Shown one piece after another: positions 24,530 through 34,174 of a DNA stretch of 64,000 nt. Numbering within the stretch: position 1 is the stretch's first letter; every line of letters starts with the position of its first letter. The notes beneath the pieces are model-generated. The model saw nothing but the letters and a program-made list of their open reading frames with translations. It was not told where the DNA came from and searched no databases. Source of the stretch: Paenibacillus sp. YYML68 (GTDB lineage: Bacteria; Bacillota; Bacilli; Paenibacillales; NBRC-103111); assembly GCF_027923405.1 (NCBI RefSeq), contig NZ_BQYI01000001.1:552501-616500 (forward strand), given 5' to 3'. The translations under genes and the position numbers were made by a program.

Positions 24530-27500
24530 TTAGGAGGCGGAAGGTAAGCTGTAGACCAGCATGTTATTGCTTGTTATTGCAGGAAGAACGACAGCGTCGT
24601 GCGAGCTGTAAGCTGCGTCAGCTACCCTAGCCTTTACTGTGATCAGTGTATTCGAATCGGATGAATCAGCCACCCAGGTAAAGGCGAACTGTCCTTCTGA
24701 ATCAGCGCGGGTATCGTAGTTACCTCTTGTGGTGAACAACGTGATATCCGCGTATGTATCGCCAATTCCAGACAATTTCCAGTAACCATTCTCGTACACC
24801 ACGCTTGTGATGGTAGGTGCCACTATGTATGTGGTCGGGAGTTGTACATAGACAGCGTCACTGATTGATTGGTTCGAGCTGCGAGCAGTGATATAGATCA
24901 TGTTATTCTCAGATGTGTGGAGAGGCAATGGGAAGATGAAGTAGCCGTCGTATTCAACGTCTGCGATACGTTCATCGATCTGTTCTCCTGCTGCATTCCA
25001 CATGATCACGTGTGACCACGGCTCGGCGTATCCTTCAAACCAAGAGTGCTCGTTGTTATAGACGACAGTGGTTATGGTAGGAGCAGCCGACTTCTGCAAG
25101 TAAGGCAACTTCACTTCAACCACTGCGCTTACGGTTTTCAGATCGGACTTTGCAGTAAGGAGAAGGGTCTCTCCTTCCACTGCATCTTTGTACGGCACAT
25201 AGAGCTCGAACCTACTCGTCCCATTCATGCCTGTGCTGGGAACGAAAGCTTGACCGATCTTTAAGCCGTTCGTGCGGACAGCAGTTATAGTGGTCCCAGC
25301 TTCTGCTGTTCCACTAATCATGTACCTGCCCCACTGGTCATATACAACTTCGGTTACTGTAGGCGCAGGAGTCACTGGCCATGCTTGCAGCGTGAGCGTA
25401 AGTGGCTCACTAGCAAGCTTGCCAAGAGCTTGTGCCTGTAAGATGACCTGCTCTCCGAGGAGAGCAGGATTACTTAAGTACAAGTAGAACGAGCCGTCAT
25501 AGTTGCTCGCTGAGGCTGAAGCGAGCTGCGTGCCGTCCAAGCGCTTGAGCGTCAGTAGGGCACTCGGCTGTGATTTGCCATACACTTGATCGTACACTGA
25601 CCTGTACACGGTCGGTGTAGCAGTCAACTCTGTTATTGGCAGAATGGTAATCTCGACAGGTAGACTTTCTTTATACACGGAGGAGGAGACCGTCATGTAG
25701 AGCTTGTCTCCTGCCTTCATCCCGTACAGATCAGACTTCCATACGGTCAAGCTGTATTGCCCGTACATATTGGTGTAGGTCGTGCGAACGTTATCGTTAT
25801 CTGCTCGCTTCAGATAGATCGTTGCATTAGGTATTGCAATGCCAGTAAGCTGTCCACCATCCGTATATATCCAGCCGGTCACAGTTGGAGCAGTTGCTCG
25901 GGGTGACGCCATAATCGTTACGCTGACAGGTGCGCTCTCAAGCTTGCCAATCACATCCGCGGTTATGGTCCATACTTGGCCTGCGGTGTTCGTGCCATAC
26001 ACATAGAAGTAGTAAAAACCATTAGTGGAAGATGCAACCGTTGTGCTGTTTGATCCATCTGCACGATGGAGTCGAACGCTGGCACCTGGTTCCGCGTACC
26101 CAGACAGGTAGCCGCCGCCATGCTCATAAACCGTGCCTGTTACGGTTGGTGTGGCAGTCGTACCTTGTACCTTCATGATCGTTAACGTGACAGGTAAGCT
26201 GTTATGCTTGCCTGTCACTCTGGCTGTGACAACAAGGGTGTCGCCCTCAATGAATGTAGAGTCTGAATAGATCTTCAATACATGAGTATGCAATGTGCCG
26301 TAAGAGTAATCCAATGAGTAAGACACACTGTCGCCATTGCTTCGTTTTACATCTACTGAAGCATTCGGCTCCAACTTCACCGCGAGCAGTCCGCCATCCG
26401 TATAGACAGCACCGATTACAGTAGGTGTAGCAGTTAGCGGAGCCGCTTTAACGGTCACTGGAGTCGGTGCACTTTCCGTTTTGCCGAAGGCGTCGGCAGT
26501 CAGAGTCAGAATATCTCCGGCCTTGAACTCATCGTATAGATTGAAGGAGAACTGGCCGTCGTACGCCGAGGCATACACCGTCTGACTATATTGAGGTGCT
26601 GCCATTAGGCGGACGGTTGCACCGGGCTCTGTTCTTCCGCTCAGCACTCCGTTCAGCTCATAGACCGTACTCGTAACCGTCGGAACAGCTGTTATGCCTT
26701 GAACCTTGTATACGGTTAACGTCACTGGGGTGCTCTTCTTGTACCCCCATGCCTTGGCCGTAAGCTTCAAGACCGCACCTTCCATCAGCTGAGAAGCATG
26801 TGTAAGATTCACCGTTAAGCTATAGTCGTAGGTCGGATAATAATTGTACTCTAGCGAGAATGGAACCAGGGTCCCGTTACTGCGAGTCAGCTCCAGTGTT
26901 GCGCTGGATTCATACTGGACGCGTAGCGCTCCGCCGTCGGTGTACACACTTCCCGTTACCACCTGCGGCGTCTGGGTTAATGGAGACGCCTTGACCATGA
27001 TCGTCACCGGGTCGCTCTTGACCTTGGAAGAGGCTCGGGCTGTTAAGCTAAGCTTCTCCCCCGCAGTGAGCGATAGCGAGTTGTTGTATTGATGGATGCT
27101 AAAATAACCGTTGGAATAAGTCTGCACGCTATGCAGCAGCGTTCCATCTTCTCTCTGAAGAAGAATCTGTGAGTACGGCTCCGTATAGCCCCATAGATCC
27201 TTCGATTCCTCGTATACCGCTCCATATACGGTTGGTGTTGAAGTCTTCGGAGATGCAAGCACCGTGAGCATCACAGGCGAGCTCTCCGTGCGCCCGAATG
27301 TATCGGCGGTCACCTTCAGTGCTTCGCCTGCGGACAGGTCAAGCCACTCTGGATGTAAGGAGAACGACCCTTGCAGGTTGGCTGTAGCTGAGGCCATGCT
27401 GCCCGTCTTGACCCGGGTTACAGTGATCTTGGACCACGGTTCAGCCAGTCCTGTCAGCTGCGGTGTGAGCTCGTATACGTTGCTCGTAACTGTCGGTGTC

Positions 27501-30500
27501 TTCGTTGCGCCTGCTATGGGTTGTATGGTTACCTTCACACGCTCCGAGTCGCCGTGGTCAGGGGTTCTGGCCAACACATACAGCTCGGTAAGCATCGAGA
27601 GACGGTCCACCATATCACTGGTGACGGTCACAGAAGTTAGGCCAACTCCATTGGCCTGCGTGGTGTGCAGGTTCGTACCGCTATGGTCTTGTAGCATGAC
27701 ATGGGCATACGGTGCAGTTGTCACAGTCAATACCCCGCCATCTGCATAGACAAGGCCAGTTACCGTTGGAGCTGCGCTTGCAGGTGAACTGAGAACGGTG
27801 ACGACGGCAGGTACGCTCCACTTGTGGTTTTGGCGCCTTGCTGTCACGAACAATTGATCTCCTGCAACAAGTTGAATGCCAGGGATCAATTCAACGGGTG
27901 CGGGACCGCTCGAATAGATGTAGCTATATGCGAGAAATCTTCCACGATTGTCCGTAATTTCAATACTGTTTCCTGGCTCCGTCGTTACCCAAACTCGGGT
28001 GGATGCTTCATAGACCAGGCTTGTGACCGTTGGCGTTGCTGTGCGAGGGCTTGGTAGAACGGTCACGGTCTTCGGTGCTGCGGGCGACTTCCCATAAGCG
28101 TCCGCAGCTACGATGACCTGCTCCGGCAGATCTCCGAGCCATACTTCGAAGTAGCGATCGTACCTAGCATCGGCATACCCGAGCAGATGTCCGCTCAGAG
28201 TCGTCACCTCCACACGAGCGTGAGGCTCGGACAGGCCCGTGACAACATACTCCGAGTCGAATACCTCGAACACAACCGTGGAGGCCGTTACCCGCTCCTC
28301 TGTAATGGGACGAACCTTAACAGCTACAGGCTGGCTATAGTTGAAGCTACTATTTGGCTTGTAGTACACGTACAGGGTATCATCTGCTGAGAATGTTTCG
28401 TGTGCATACGTGGACGCTCTGTACCTCCCGTCGTATTCAACCTCGCCTTCGCCTACTGTTAAGCCTTCCTTGTTCTTCAAGACGATGGAGCGGTAAGGAT
28501 AATCTCCGTAGCCTTCAGATGCGTCGGACTGAACAGGAGGGATCGCTCCACCACTGTAGCCGCCACCGCTACCTCCATTCCATAAATAAGAAGAAGGCAC
28601 AAGACCGTACAGTATGCCGCCGTCCGTATAGACAACTCCGGTTACCGTCGGTTCCATCGCTTGCTGCAAGTCAGGATGGAAGAACACACCTTGCATGTGG
28701 CGTTGACCGCTTTCTGACACAGCCGTTACCGTGATCTGGTAGGGCTCGTACTTCAGACCCTTCCCCGTGCTATCCTTCGTATCGGCTGAGCCTTGCCACT
28801 TCCCTGTTGTGTTGTCGGTGAAGACGGCTACAGGATGATGCTGTGAAGGATCTACTTTTACCCCGTAAGGTAAGATATAGATCTCCTGCTTGCTCGCCTC
28901 CGTCCATACCGACGGCTTCCATGCAACGGTAAAGTCGCGTCCATCGATACCAGGCTCCGTGTCCAGATCCATAGCGTCCACTCGTTTTGGCTTAAGACCT
29001 ACAGTGAACGCGTGTTGACTTATGATGGACTGATCCGCTAGTCGAATGACTTGCAGCTCATAGTCCGCTCCGAGCTTGGCCAGCTCCTTGTGCCCGACCA
29101 CCTCGTATTTGTTATCCGAATAGGTCTTCAATCTTGTCATTCGAATGATGCCCCCATCCGCTTGACGAACAAGCTGGACGTAATAGGCTTGGTCCTCGCG
29201 TAAGAACTGGACAGGCTCATTCGGGACGGACATAGGCGTGACCTTACTTGAACCACGGAAGGAGATCTGCACTCCTGACAATGTAACATGACTCGTGGAG
29301 TAGCGCTCCTCTTGCAAGAGTCCGACACTGTCAATCCAATCTACGGCGCCTACTGGCGTCGGAACAACACGAATGTCAAAGCTGCGAGTAGTCGACACAT
29401 CATGCTTCTGTATCGTTGCCGTCAGCTGCACGATGACATCCGCAGAGCCCGGTGCAGGAAGCGTCACCTGGCCATTCGGAGCGACAATGCTCGGATGACT
29501 GGACGTCCAGCTGATGGTCGTGTTCGCAATGCCTTTGGCCGGCAGTGTGATGCTTTGGTTGACCATCTGTGCGGAGTTACCTGCAGCGTACCCGATCTTC
29601 AGCTTATCGCTGGCCGCCGCCAGCCCCAGCTTGCGAATCGCTTGCTCCAGCTGCTGCAGCTTCTGCTTGTACGAAGACTCGATCTGCCCAACATCCTTAA
29701 GCGCTTCGTACAGATCCAGCTTCAGACGAGCCTTCCAGATCTGGTGATCGGCATCATCTGAATATACCGCCAGCTGAGTATGAACAGGGAGGGCGTCGAT
29801 CGCACCTAACAGCTCCTGCCGCAGCTTATCCTTCACATTGTTGCTCGCGTTGACCTTAGCATTCTTATCAACCTCGGTCGGGATCGCAGCGATGGTGTCT
29901 GCGGAGCCATCAAGCGTTACGTCAGCTTCTAGCTTCAGATTGCCGATCTTGGCACCGTCACCAATATTCAGCTTAACATCCGCTGCTTCCTTAGCCACCT
30001 TCATCTCTTCGATGGTGCCGGAGCCGAGTAACGAGACCACAGCACTCTTGGACGAGACGACGAAGCTCAGCAGCTTCACGCCTTCAGACGAGTTAAGGGA
30101 GATGTTGCCGCCTTTCACTTCAAAGGAAGGTATGGACGTCTTGCCGCCATTCTTCGGCGGCTCAAGCTTAATGCTCGTACCTGCACTGTTGGTGTCGGCC
30201 GTCACTGTACTATTCATCTCACCGCGGAGCACAATCTCTACATTGTCCTTCTGCGGCTGCAGCTTAATCGGTCCGAACGTACCGCCGTTCGATTCCAGAG
30301 CCGCACCGGAATTGACGGTCGTATCGGCAATATCGGTATTGCCCTCAACGACGATCCGTACGGGATTCGTCTGGTTCGCTGCATTCACGCGAAGCTTGTT
30401 CTTCACCTTGGTGTCTGCGAAGTAGATCGAGTTCGAGGCGCCGGAGAGCACCTCGATCTCATCAGCCTGCACGTTCTGCAGCTTCACCTCACCCGTGGAG

Positions 30501-31780
30501 CCCGGATTCAATACCAGCTTGCCGTGAATGACCGCTGCTGGTGTTCCTTCGACCGGGCCGACAGGGGTCTGGCTGCCCTGGTTAATCTCCAATACGCCGT
30601 AATAGTCGCCGCTGGAGAGACTCGTTACGATCGTATGGACGCCTGTGAACGAAAGGGACGTAGCGGCGCCCTTGTAGCTCAGCGCATACGACTGACCCTT
30701 CGTCTGAGAGGACGTCTTCAACCGAACAAGGGTCTTATCGCTCGCGTTGAGCACAGCCTCATCCACGGTCAAGGCAGGGGTAAAAGCGAAGTCGCCCTTC
30801 GCGATCTCCTGCTCGGTTGCGGCGCGGTTCAGCTTCACCTGAACGTGTAGGTTATCCACCGCTTGCACGGATTGAACCGCTAGCGCAGCTGTACTACTGC
30901 CGCCGCCAGGGCCGCCAAAGCCACCGCCACCGCCGACTGCTGGAGAAGCAGGAGTATCCTTTTTCTCCTGCTTCGCGTCCTTGCTTGCCTCAGGGTCGAG
31001 CTTCATGCCCTTCTCCTTCAGCTCGGCTTGCTGAGTCTTGAATGTATAGGCAAGTCGAGCAAGCGCCTGCCGTTCCGCCTTCTGCTGCGGCGCGAACAGC
31101 AACGAGCCGTCCTCGCCGTTCATACCGCCGATGAAGCCGATCTTGTAGCCTAGCGCAACATGTGGCTGCGCCCAGGTCGAGATCTGCTCGCGGTCTGCGA
31201 ACGGCAGCTCCGCCTTCGCCTTCTGCGCCGCACTCTCCAGCGCTAACGCTCGGACGAAGAAGACGACGAGCTGCTCGCGGGTGACGGAATCGTTCGGTGA
31301 GAACGATTCAGCCGATGTGCCGCTTGTGATGCCTGCCTGCACGAGCGCACCGACGAAGCCGGCATACCAGCTGTCTGGCGCTACGTCCTTGAACGGCGCG
31401 GCTGCCTCGCGATTTTCCGCTAGACCTGTAGAAAGAGTGAGCACCTTGGCCATCTCTGCGCGTGTCATCGACTGGCGCGGTGCGAAAGCTCCGTTCTCGT
31501 AGCCGGTCAATACACGCTCCTTCACGAGCGCTTCAATCTCTGACTTGGCGTAAGAGTCCGCTATATCAGACAGAGTAATAGCTGTCGAAGTCTCAGTCGT
31601 AGTGCTTGCAGCAGCGTAGCTTGACCCGGCCATGACCGGCAAGCCTGACAGCAGACTGGTGAACAGCATCGTCCCGCTCAGCACCTTCGCAACATCCGAC
31701 TGACAGCGCTTGATGGCGCTGCTCCAGACTGCGGAGAAGTCGCGGTTCTTATTGCGTATCTTAAGCTTGGTGGTTTCCAC
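24530..31780 (-). CDS. Giant S-layer-homology surface protein with about 15 Ig-like repeats
   Basis: About 2416 residues, exported and held on the cell wall. The N-terminus is a basic stretch then a signal peptide (LFTSLLSGLPVMAGSSYAAA). Three SLH domains follow at about residues 55-240 (TGYENGAFAPRQSMTRAEM, FKDVAPDSWYAGFVGALVQ, STWAQPHVALGYKIGFI), which bind pyruvylated secondary wall polymer. A Gly-rich linker separates them from a beta-rich region of about 700 residues. The C-terminal half holds about 15 repeats of 85-95 residues beginning 'TPTVTxxVYxxGGxLxGxAEPGAxVxL'. GTG at 31780 sits 7 bp after TGGAGG, so I chose it over an earlier in-frame TTG. No catalytic motif seen; adhesion or structural role inferred. 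Confidence 0.9.
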   Translation of the reverse strand: METTKLKIRNKNRDFSAVWSSAIKRCQSDVAKVLSGTMLFTSLLSGLPVMAGSSYAAASTTTETSTAITLSDIADSYAKSEIEALVKERVLTGYENGAFAPRQSMTRAEMAKVLTLSTGLAENREAAAPFKDVAPDSWYAGFVGALVQAGITSGTSAESFSPNDSVTREQLVVFFVRALALESAAQKAKAELPFADREQISTWAQPHVALGYKIGFIGGMNGEDGSLLFAPQQKAERQALARLAYTFKTQQAELKEKGMKLDPEASKDAKQEKKDTPASPAVGGGGGFGGPGGGSSTAALAVQSVQAVDNLHVQVKLNRAATEQEIAKGDFAFTPALTVDEAVLNASDKTLVRLKTSSQTKGQSYALSYKGAATSLSFTGVHTIVTSLSSGDYYGVLEINQGSQTPVGPVEGTPAAVIHGKLVLNPGSTGEVKLQNVQADEIEVLSGASNSIYFADTKVKNKLRVNAANQTNPVRIVVEGNTDIADTTVNSGAALESNGGTFGPIKLQPQKDNVEIVLRGEMNSTVTADTNSAGTSIKLEPPKNGGKTSIPSFEVKGGNISLNSSEGVKLLSFVVSSKSAVVSLLGSGTIEEMKVAKEAADVKLNIGDGAKIGNLKLEADVTLDGSADTIAAIPTEVDKNAKVNASNNVKDKLRQELLGAIDALPVHTQLAVYSDDADHQIWKARLKLDLYEALKDVGQIESSYKQKLQQLEQAIRKLGLAAASDKLKIGYAAGNSAQMVNQSITLPAKGIANTTISWTSSHPSIVAPNGQVTLPAPGSADVIVQLTATIQKHDVSTTRSFDIRVVPTPVGAVDWIDSVGLLQEERYSTSHVTLSGVQISFRGSSKVTPMSVPNEPVQFLREDQAYYVQLVRQADGGIIRMTRLKTYSDNKYEVVGHKELAKLGADYELQVIRLADQSIISQHAFTVGLKPKRVDAMDLDTEPGIDGRDFTVAWKPSVWTEASKQEIYILPYGVKVDPSQHHPVAVFTDNTTGKWQGSADTKDSTGKGLKYEPYQITVTAVSESGQRHMQGVFFHPDLQQAMEPTVTGVVYTDGGILYGLVPSSYLWNGGSGGGYSGGAIPPVQSDASEGYGDYPYRSIVLKNKEGLTVGEGEVEYDGRYRASTYAHETFSADDTLYVYYKPNSSFNYSQPVAVKVRPITEERVTASTVVFEVFDSEYVVTGLSEPHARVEVTTLSGHLLGYADARYDRYFEVWLGDLPEQVIVAADAYGKSPAAPKTVTVLPSPRTATPTVTSLVYEASTRVWVTTEPGNSIEITDNRGRFLAYSYIYSSGPAPVELIPGIQLVAGDQLFVTARRQNHKWSVPAVVTVLSSPASAAPTVTGLVYADGGVLTVTTAPYAHVMLQDHSGTNLHTTQANGVGLTSVTVTSDMVDRLSMLTELYVLARTPDHGDSERVKVTIQPIAGATKTPTVTSNVYELTPQLTGLAEPWSKITVTRVKTGSMASATANLQGSFSLHPEWLDLSAGEALKVTADTFGRTESSPVMLTVLASPKTSTPTVYGAVYEESKDLWGYTEPYSQILLQREDGTLLHSVQTYSNGYFSIHQYNNSLSLTAGEKLSLTARASSKVKSDPVTIMVKASPLTQTPQVVTGSVYTDGGALRVQYESSATLELTRSNGTLVPFSLEYNYYPTYDYSLTVNLTHASQLMEGAVLKLTAKAWGYKKSTPVTLTVYKVQGITAVPTVTSTVYELNGVLSGRTEPGATVRLMAAPQYSQTVYASAYDGQFSFNLYDEFKAGDILTLTADAFGKTESAPTPVTVKAAPLTATPTVIGAVYTDGGLLAVKLEPNASVDVKRSNGDSVSYSLDYSYGTLHTHVLKIYSDSTFIEGDTLVVTARVTGKHNSLPVTLTIMKVQGTTATPTVTGTVYEHGGGYLSGYAEPGASVRLHRADGSNSTTVASSTNGFYYFYVYGTNTAGQVWTITADVIGKLESAPVSVTIMASPRATAPTVTGWIYTDGGQLTGIAIPNATIYLKRADNDNVRTTYTNMYGQYSLTVWKSDLYGMKAGDKLYMTVSSSVYKESLPVEITILPITELTATPTVYRSVYDQVYGKSQPSALLTLKRLDGTQLASASASNYDGSFYLYLSNPALLGEQVILQAQALGKLASEPLTLTLQAWPVTPAPTVTEVVYDQWGRYMISGTAEAGTTITAVRTNGLKIGQAFVPSTGMNGTSRFELYVPYKDAVEGETLLLTAKSDLKTVSAVVEVKLPYLQKSAAPTITTVVYNNEHSWFEGYAEPWSHVIMWNAAGEQIDERIADVEYDGYFIFPLPLHTSENNMIYITARSSNQSISDAVYVQLPTTYIVAPTITSVVYENGYWKLSGIGDTYADITLFTTRGNYDTRADSEGQFAFTWVADSSDSNTLITVKARVADAAYSSHDAVVLPAITSNNMLVYSLPSAS

Positions 31781-32190
31781 CGTATAACCTCCATTTATAT
31801 ATGTAATTTTCAAGGAGCTGCGGGATGTAGGGATCTCTGAAGGAGTTCCCTGTGCCCGGCTGGTCGTGCGGCAGCCAGTGCTTGAACGTCGGATGAGCTC
31901 GCCTCCAGCTTCCGTCTATCTCACAATCTAGCAATACATACCAGCAATAATTCCAAAATATATTATAGGAGAACTAGGACCAAAAAACTACACAGAAATA
32001 CAAAAAATTACGAAAACTTTATTCTTTTACCTTTATCTCAAGCAATCGGAAGTGCATAACTACGGTTAATAAAGTCAACAAAACTTTAACAAGTTGAACA
32101 AAAATTTGAGCGTCTCGGTCCCCGTTTCCTGCTCGAAATTCGGTATAATCATAGCACGAACGCCAAAATGCAAGATTCGGGGTGGGTCAA
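31781..32190. promoter_or_regulatory. Divergent regulatory region between SLH giant and Sia-type operon
   Basis: About 400 bp without a gene. The part from 31930 to 32110 is markedly AT-rich. A perfect minus-strand -10 TATAAT (31967-31962) lies 180 bp before the SLH start, implying a long leader. Its -35 is poor. For the rightward operon I cannot pick a promoter with confidence. Coiled or bent AT-rich DNA here could bind a global regulator. Confidence 0.4.
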
Positions 32191-33228
32191 TTGTCTCAGA
32201 AGGACCGGAACATAGGCTACAGAAAGCTGTTCGCCAAGGAACTGCAGCTCGCCGAGGACGCGAAGCGAACAGTCGACGACCGGACCTTGGCGGTGGACGA
32301 GCTGTATATGCAGCATCAGCAGCTGGCCGAGCAGTATGAGAAGCTGCTGAAGACGACGATCAAGCTGTCCCGAATTAGTGACATACAGGGCAACACGCTG
32401 AAGGAGCAGGAGCTCGTCATCCAGACGGCGAACGATAATCTGAAGCGGCTGGAGCAGCTGCGCAAGCAGCTGATCGCCGATATTTCGCATGAGCTCGGCA
32501 CGCCGATGGTCGCGGTGCAGGGCTATGTGAAGGCGATGCTGGACGGCGTCATCGGTCCAGAGGAGAAGTATCTTCAGCTCATATATGACAACGTGCTGAA
32601 GGTGAATCATCTGATTAAGGACTTGTTCCTGCTGTCTACGTATCAAGCCAATCAGACGCATTTCGAGCACGAGCGTGTGGAGGCGGCGCATTTTTTGAAC
32701 CAGATGTGTGCGAAATATGTTCCGGATTGCGAGCGGTCCGGCATCGCGTTCGAGCTGGAGCCATGCAGCTTAACCTCCGTCATGACGCACGGCGACTATG
32801 CCATGATTGTCTGGTGCGATCCGATTCGTCTGGAGCAAGCGTTCGATAATGTGCTGCAGAATGCGGTTAAGTATACGAGGGAGGGTGGACGCATCAGCGT
32901 CGTCAGTGAATTTCAGCCGAAGTATGAAGGGGCGCTGCTCGGTCACTGGTTCGTCAAAATATCGGATACCGGCATCGGCATGGAGGAAGAGGAAGCGGGA
33001 CTTGTGTTCGAGCGGTTCTATCGAAGCAAGCGTGCCAAGGCTCAAGGTATTCAGGGCAACGGCTTGGGACTCGCGATAACGAAGGAAATTATTCAGAAGC
33101 ATGGAGGCGAGATCGGCGTGACAAGCAAGCCTGGCGAGGGGACGTCCTTCTTCATATTACTCCCCGCGGAACGGGTGGCGCGTGCCGATGGACAAGCAGG
33201 CTCCATGATGCAGGGGGGATACCGATGA
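32191..33228 (+). CDS. Soluble sensor histidine kinase heading a SiaB-SiaC-SiaA operon
   Basis: A 345-residue kinase with no membrane segment. Residues 1-95 form a coiled coil (KLFAKELQLAEDAKRTVDD through LLKTTIKLSRISDIQG). The H-box is ADISHELGTPMVAVQGY, then N box QAFDNVLQNAVKYT, G1 DTGIGM, F box FERFYR and G2 GNGLGLAI. The H-box has Gly where most kinases have Arg. TTG at 32191 fits a GGGGTGGG ribosome site; GTG at 32182 is possible but lacks one. Its stop overlaps the SiaB start (ATGA). With no sensor domain or partner regulator beside it, it probably takes input from another protein or feeds the Sia switch. Confidence 0.88.
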   Translation: MSQKDRNIGYRKLFAKELQLAEDAKRTVDDRTLAVDELYMQHQQLAEQYEKLLKTTIKLSRISDIQGNTLKEQELVIQTANDNLKRLEQLRKQLIADISHELGTPMVAVQGYVKAMLDGVIGPEEKYLQLIYDNVLKVNHLIKDLFLLSTYQANQTHFEHERVEAAHFLNQMCAKYVPDCERSGIAFELEPCSLTSVMTHGDYAMIVWCDPIRLEQAFDNVLQNAVKYTREGGRISVVSEFQPKYEGALLGHWFVKISDTGIGMEEEEAGLVFERFYRSKRAKAQGIQGNGLGLAITKEIIQKHGGEIGVTSKPGEGTSFFILLPAERVARADGQAGSMMQGGYR

Positions 33229-33770
33229 ACAGTCCGCTGTATGAGGTTCAGCGGTTTTTGCAAGAAAACCGCATTCTGATCAGCTTCACTGGTAAGTTGA
33301 CGCAGGGCTTAATTGAAGAGTATGGCGCAGCAGTGAGGAAGTATCTGGAGAATGCAGAGCGGCCGACGAATGAGGTCCGCAGCATCTTCTCGATCTTCAT
33401 TGAACAGACGCAGAACATTAACAATTACTGCAGCGGCCGGGAGCATAGCCCGTGGGCTGAGCAGCTGGCAAGGTCGAGTATTGTGACGATTGGGGAGGAC
33501 AGCCTGGGACATTATATTTACTCAGGTAACCTGATGGAGACTGCAGACGTCGAGCCGCTGAAGCATACGCTCGATGAGCTGCTGAAGCTTGATAAGGATG
33601 GGCTGAAGCAGCTCTACAAGGCGAGGCTGCGCGAGGCAGTCGAGCCGGGCTCGCTTGGGGCAGGCATCGGACTGATCGACATGGCGAGGAAGGCGAAGCA
33701 GCCACTGGAGTACTCGTTCACGCCGATTGAGGGCGGTCTGACGTTTTTCACGTTGAAGGCGGTGGTGTGA
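33225..33770 (+). CDS. siaB: SiaB-family protein kinase
   Basis: A 181-residue protein that matches the SiaB family (DUF6272), a GHKL-like serine/threonine kinase which in Pseudomonas aeruginosa phosphorylates SiaC. Recognisable segments: ENRILISFTGKLTQGLIEEY, IFSIFIEQTQNINNYC, SIVTIGEDSLGHYIYSGN, and the C-terminal nucleotide-site-like GSLGAGIGLIDMARKAKQP with EYSFTPIEGGLTFFTLKAVV. A good GGGGGG ribosome site lies 7 bp before ATG 33225. It overlaps the kinase gene upstream by 4 bp and the siaC gene downstream by 1 bp, so the whole set is translated as one block. Confidence 0.88.
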   Translation: MNSPLYEVQRFLQENRILISFTGKLTQGLIEEYGAAVRKYLENAERPTNEVRSIFSIFIEQTQNINNYCSGREHSPWAEQLARSSIVTIGEDSLGHYIYSGNLMETADVEPLKHTLDELLKLDKDGLKQLYKARLREAVEPGSLGAGIGLIDMARKAKQPLEYSFTPIEGGLTFFTLKAVV

Positions 33771-34171
33771 TGATGGATGTACGAGCAGGATTATATATAG
33801 AGGCGACGAAGAGTACGCCGCTCGTAAGCTTCGATGCGGAGGCTCATTCACTGCGAATTAGCGGAGAGTCGTACCCGGAGAATGCGTTCAAGTTCTACGA
33901 GCCGTTACTGCTGTGGGTCGATTCGTACTTGGCGGAGCTGGGGTCGGAAGAGGAAGTGAAGCTGGAGCTGCGGCTGTCATATATGAATACGAGCAGTACG
34001 AAGTGCTTCATGATGCTGCTGGAGAAGTTCGATGAGGCGTATGTAGCCGGTAAGCAGGTGCGGCTGATCTGGTACTGCAGCCCGGATAACGAGAGCGAGC
34101 AGGAATGTGCTGAGGAATTCAAGGAGGACCTGCGGCTGCCCTTCGACATCGTGCTGCAGGACGAGGCGTAA
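33770..34171 (+). CDS. siaC: SiaC-family regulatory phosphoprotein (DUF1987)
   Basis: About 133 residues. Family hallmarks are clear: EATKSTPLVSFDAEAHSLRI, SGESYPENAFKFYEPLLLW, and the phospho-site region LSYMNTSSTKCFMMLLEKF, where the threonine aligned with SiaC Thr68 sits in the NTSSTK run. In Pseudomonas, SiaC is phosphorylated by SiaB and dephosphorylated by SiaA; the unphosphorylated form activates the diguanylate cyclase SiaD. No GGDEF protein is present here, so its partner must lie elsewhere. The start is ATG 33770 (TGATG overlap with siaB); ATG 33773 and GTG 33767 are alternatives. Confidence 0.9.
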   Translation: MMDVRAGLYIEATKSTPLVSFDAEAHSLRISGESYPENAFKFYEPLLLWVDSYLAELGSEEEVKLELRLSYMNTSSTKCFMMLLEKFDEAYVAGKQVRLIWYCSPDNESEQECAEEFKEDLRLPFDIVLQDEA

Positions 34172-34174
34172 CGC

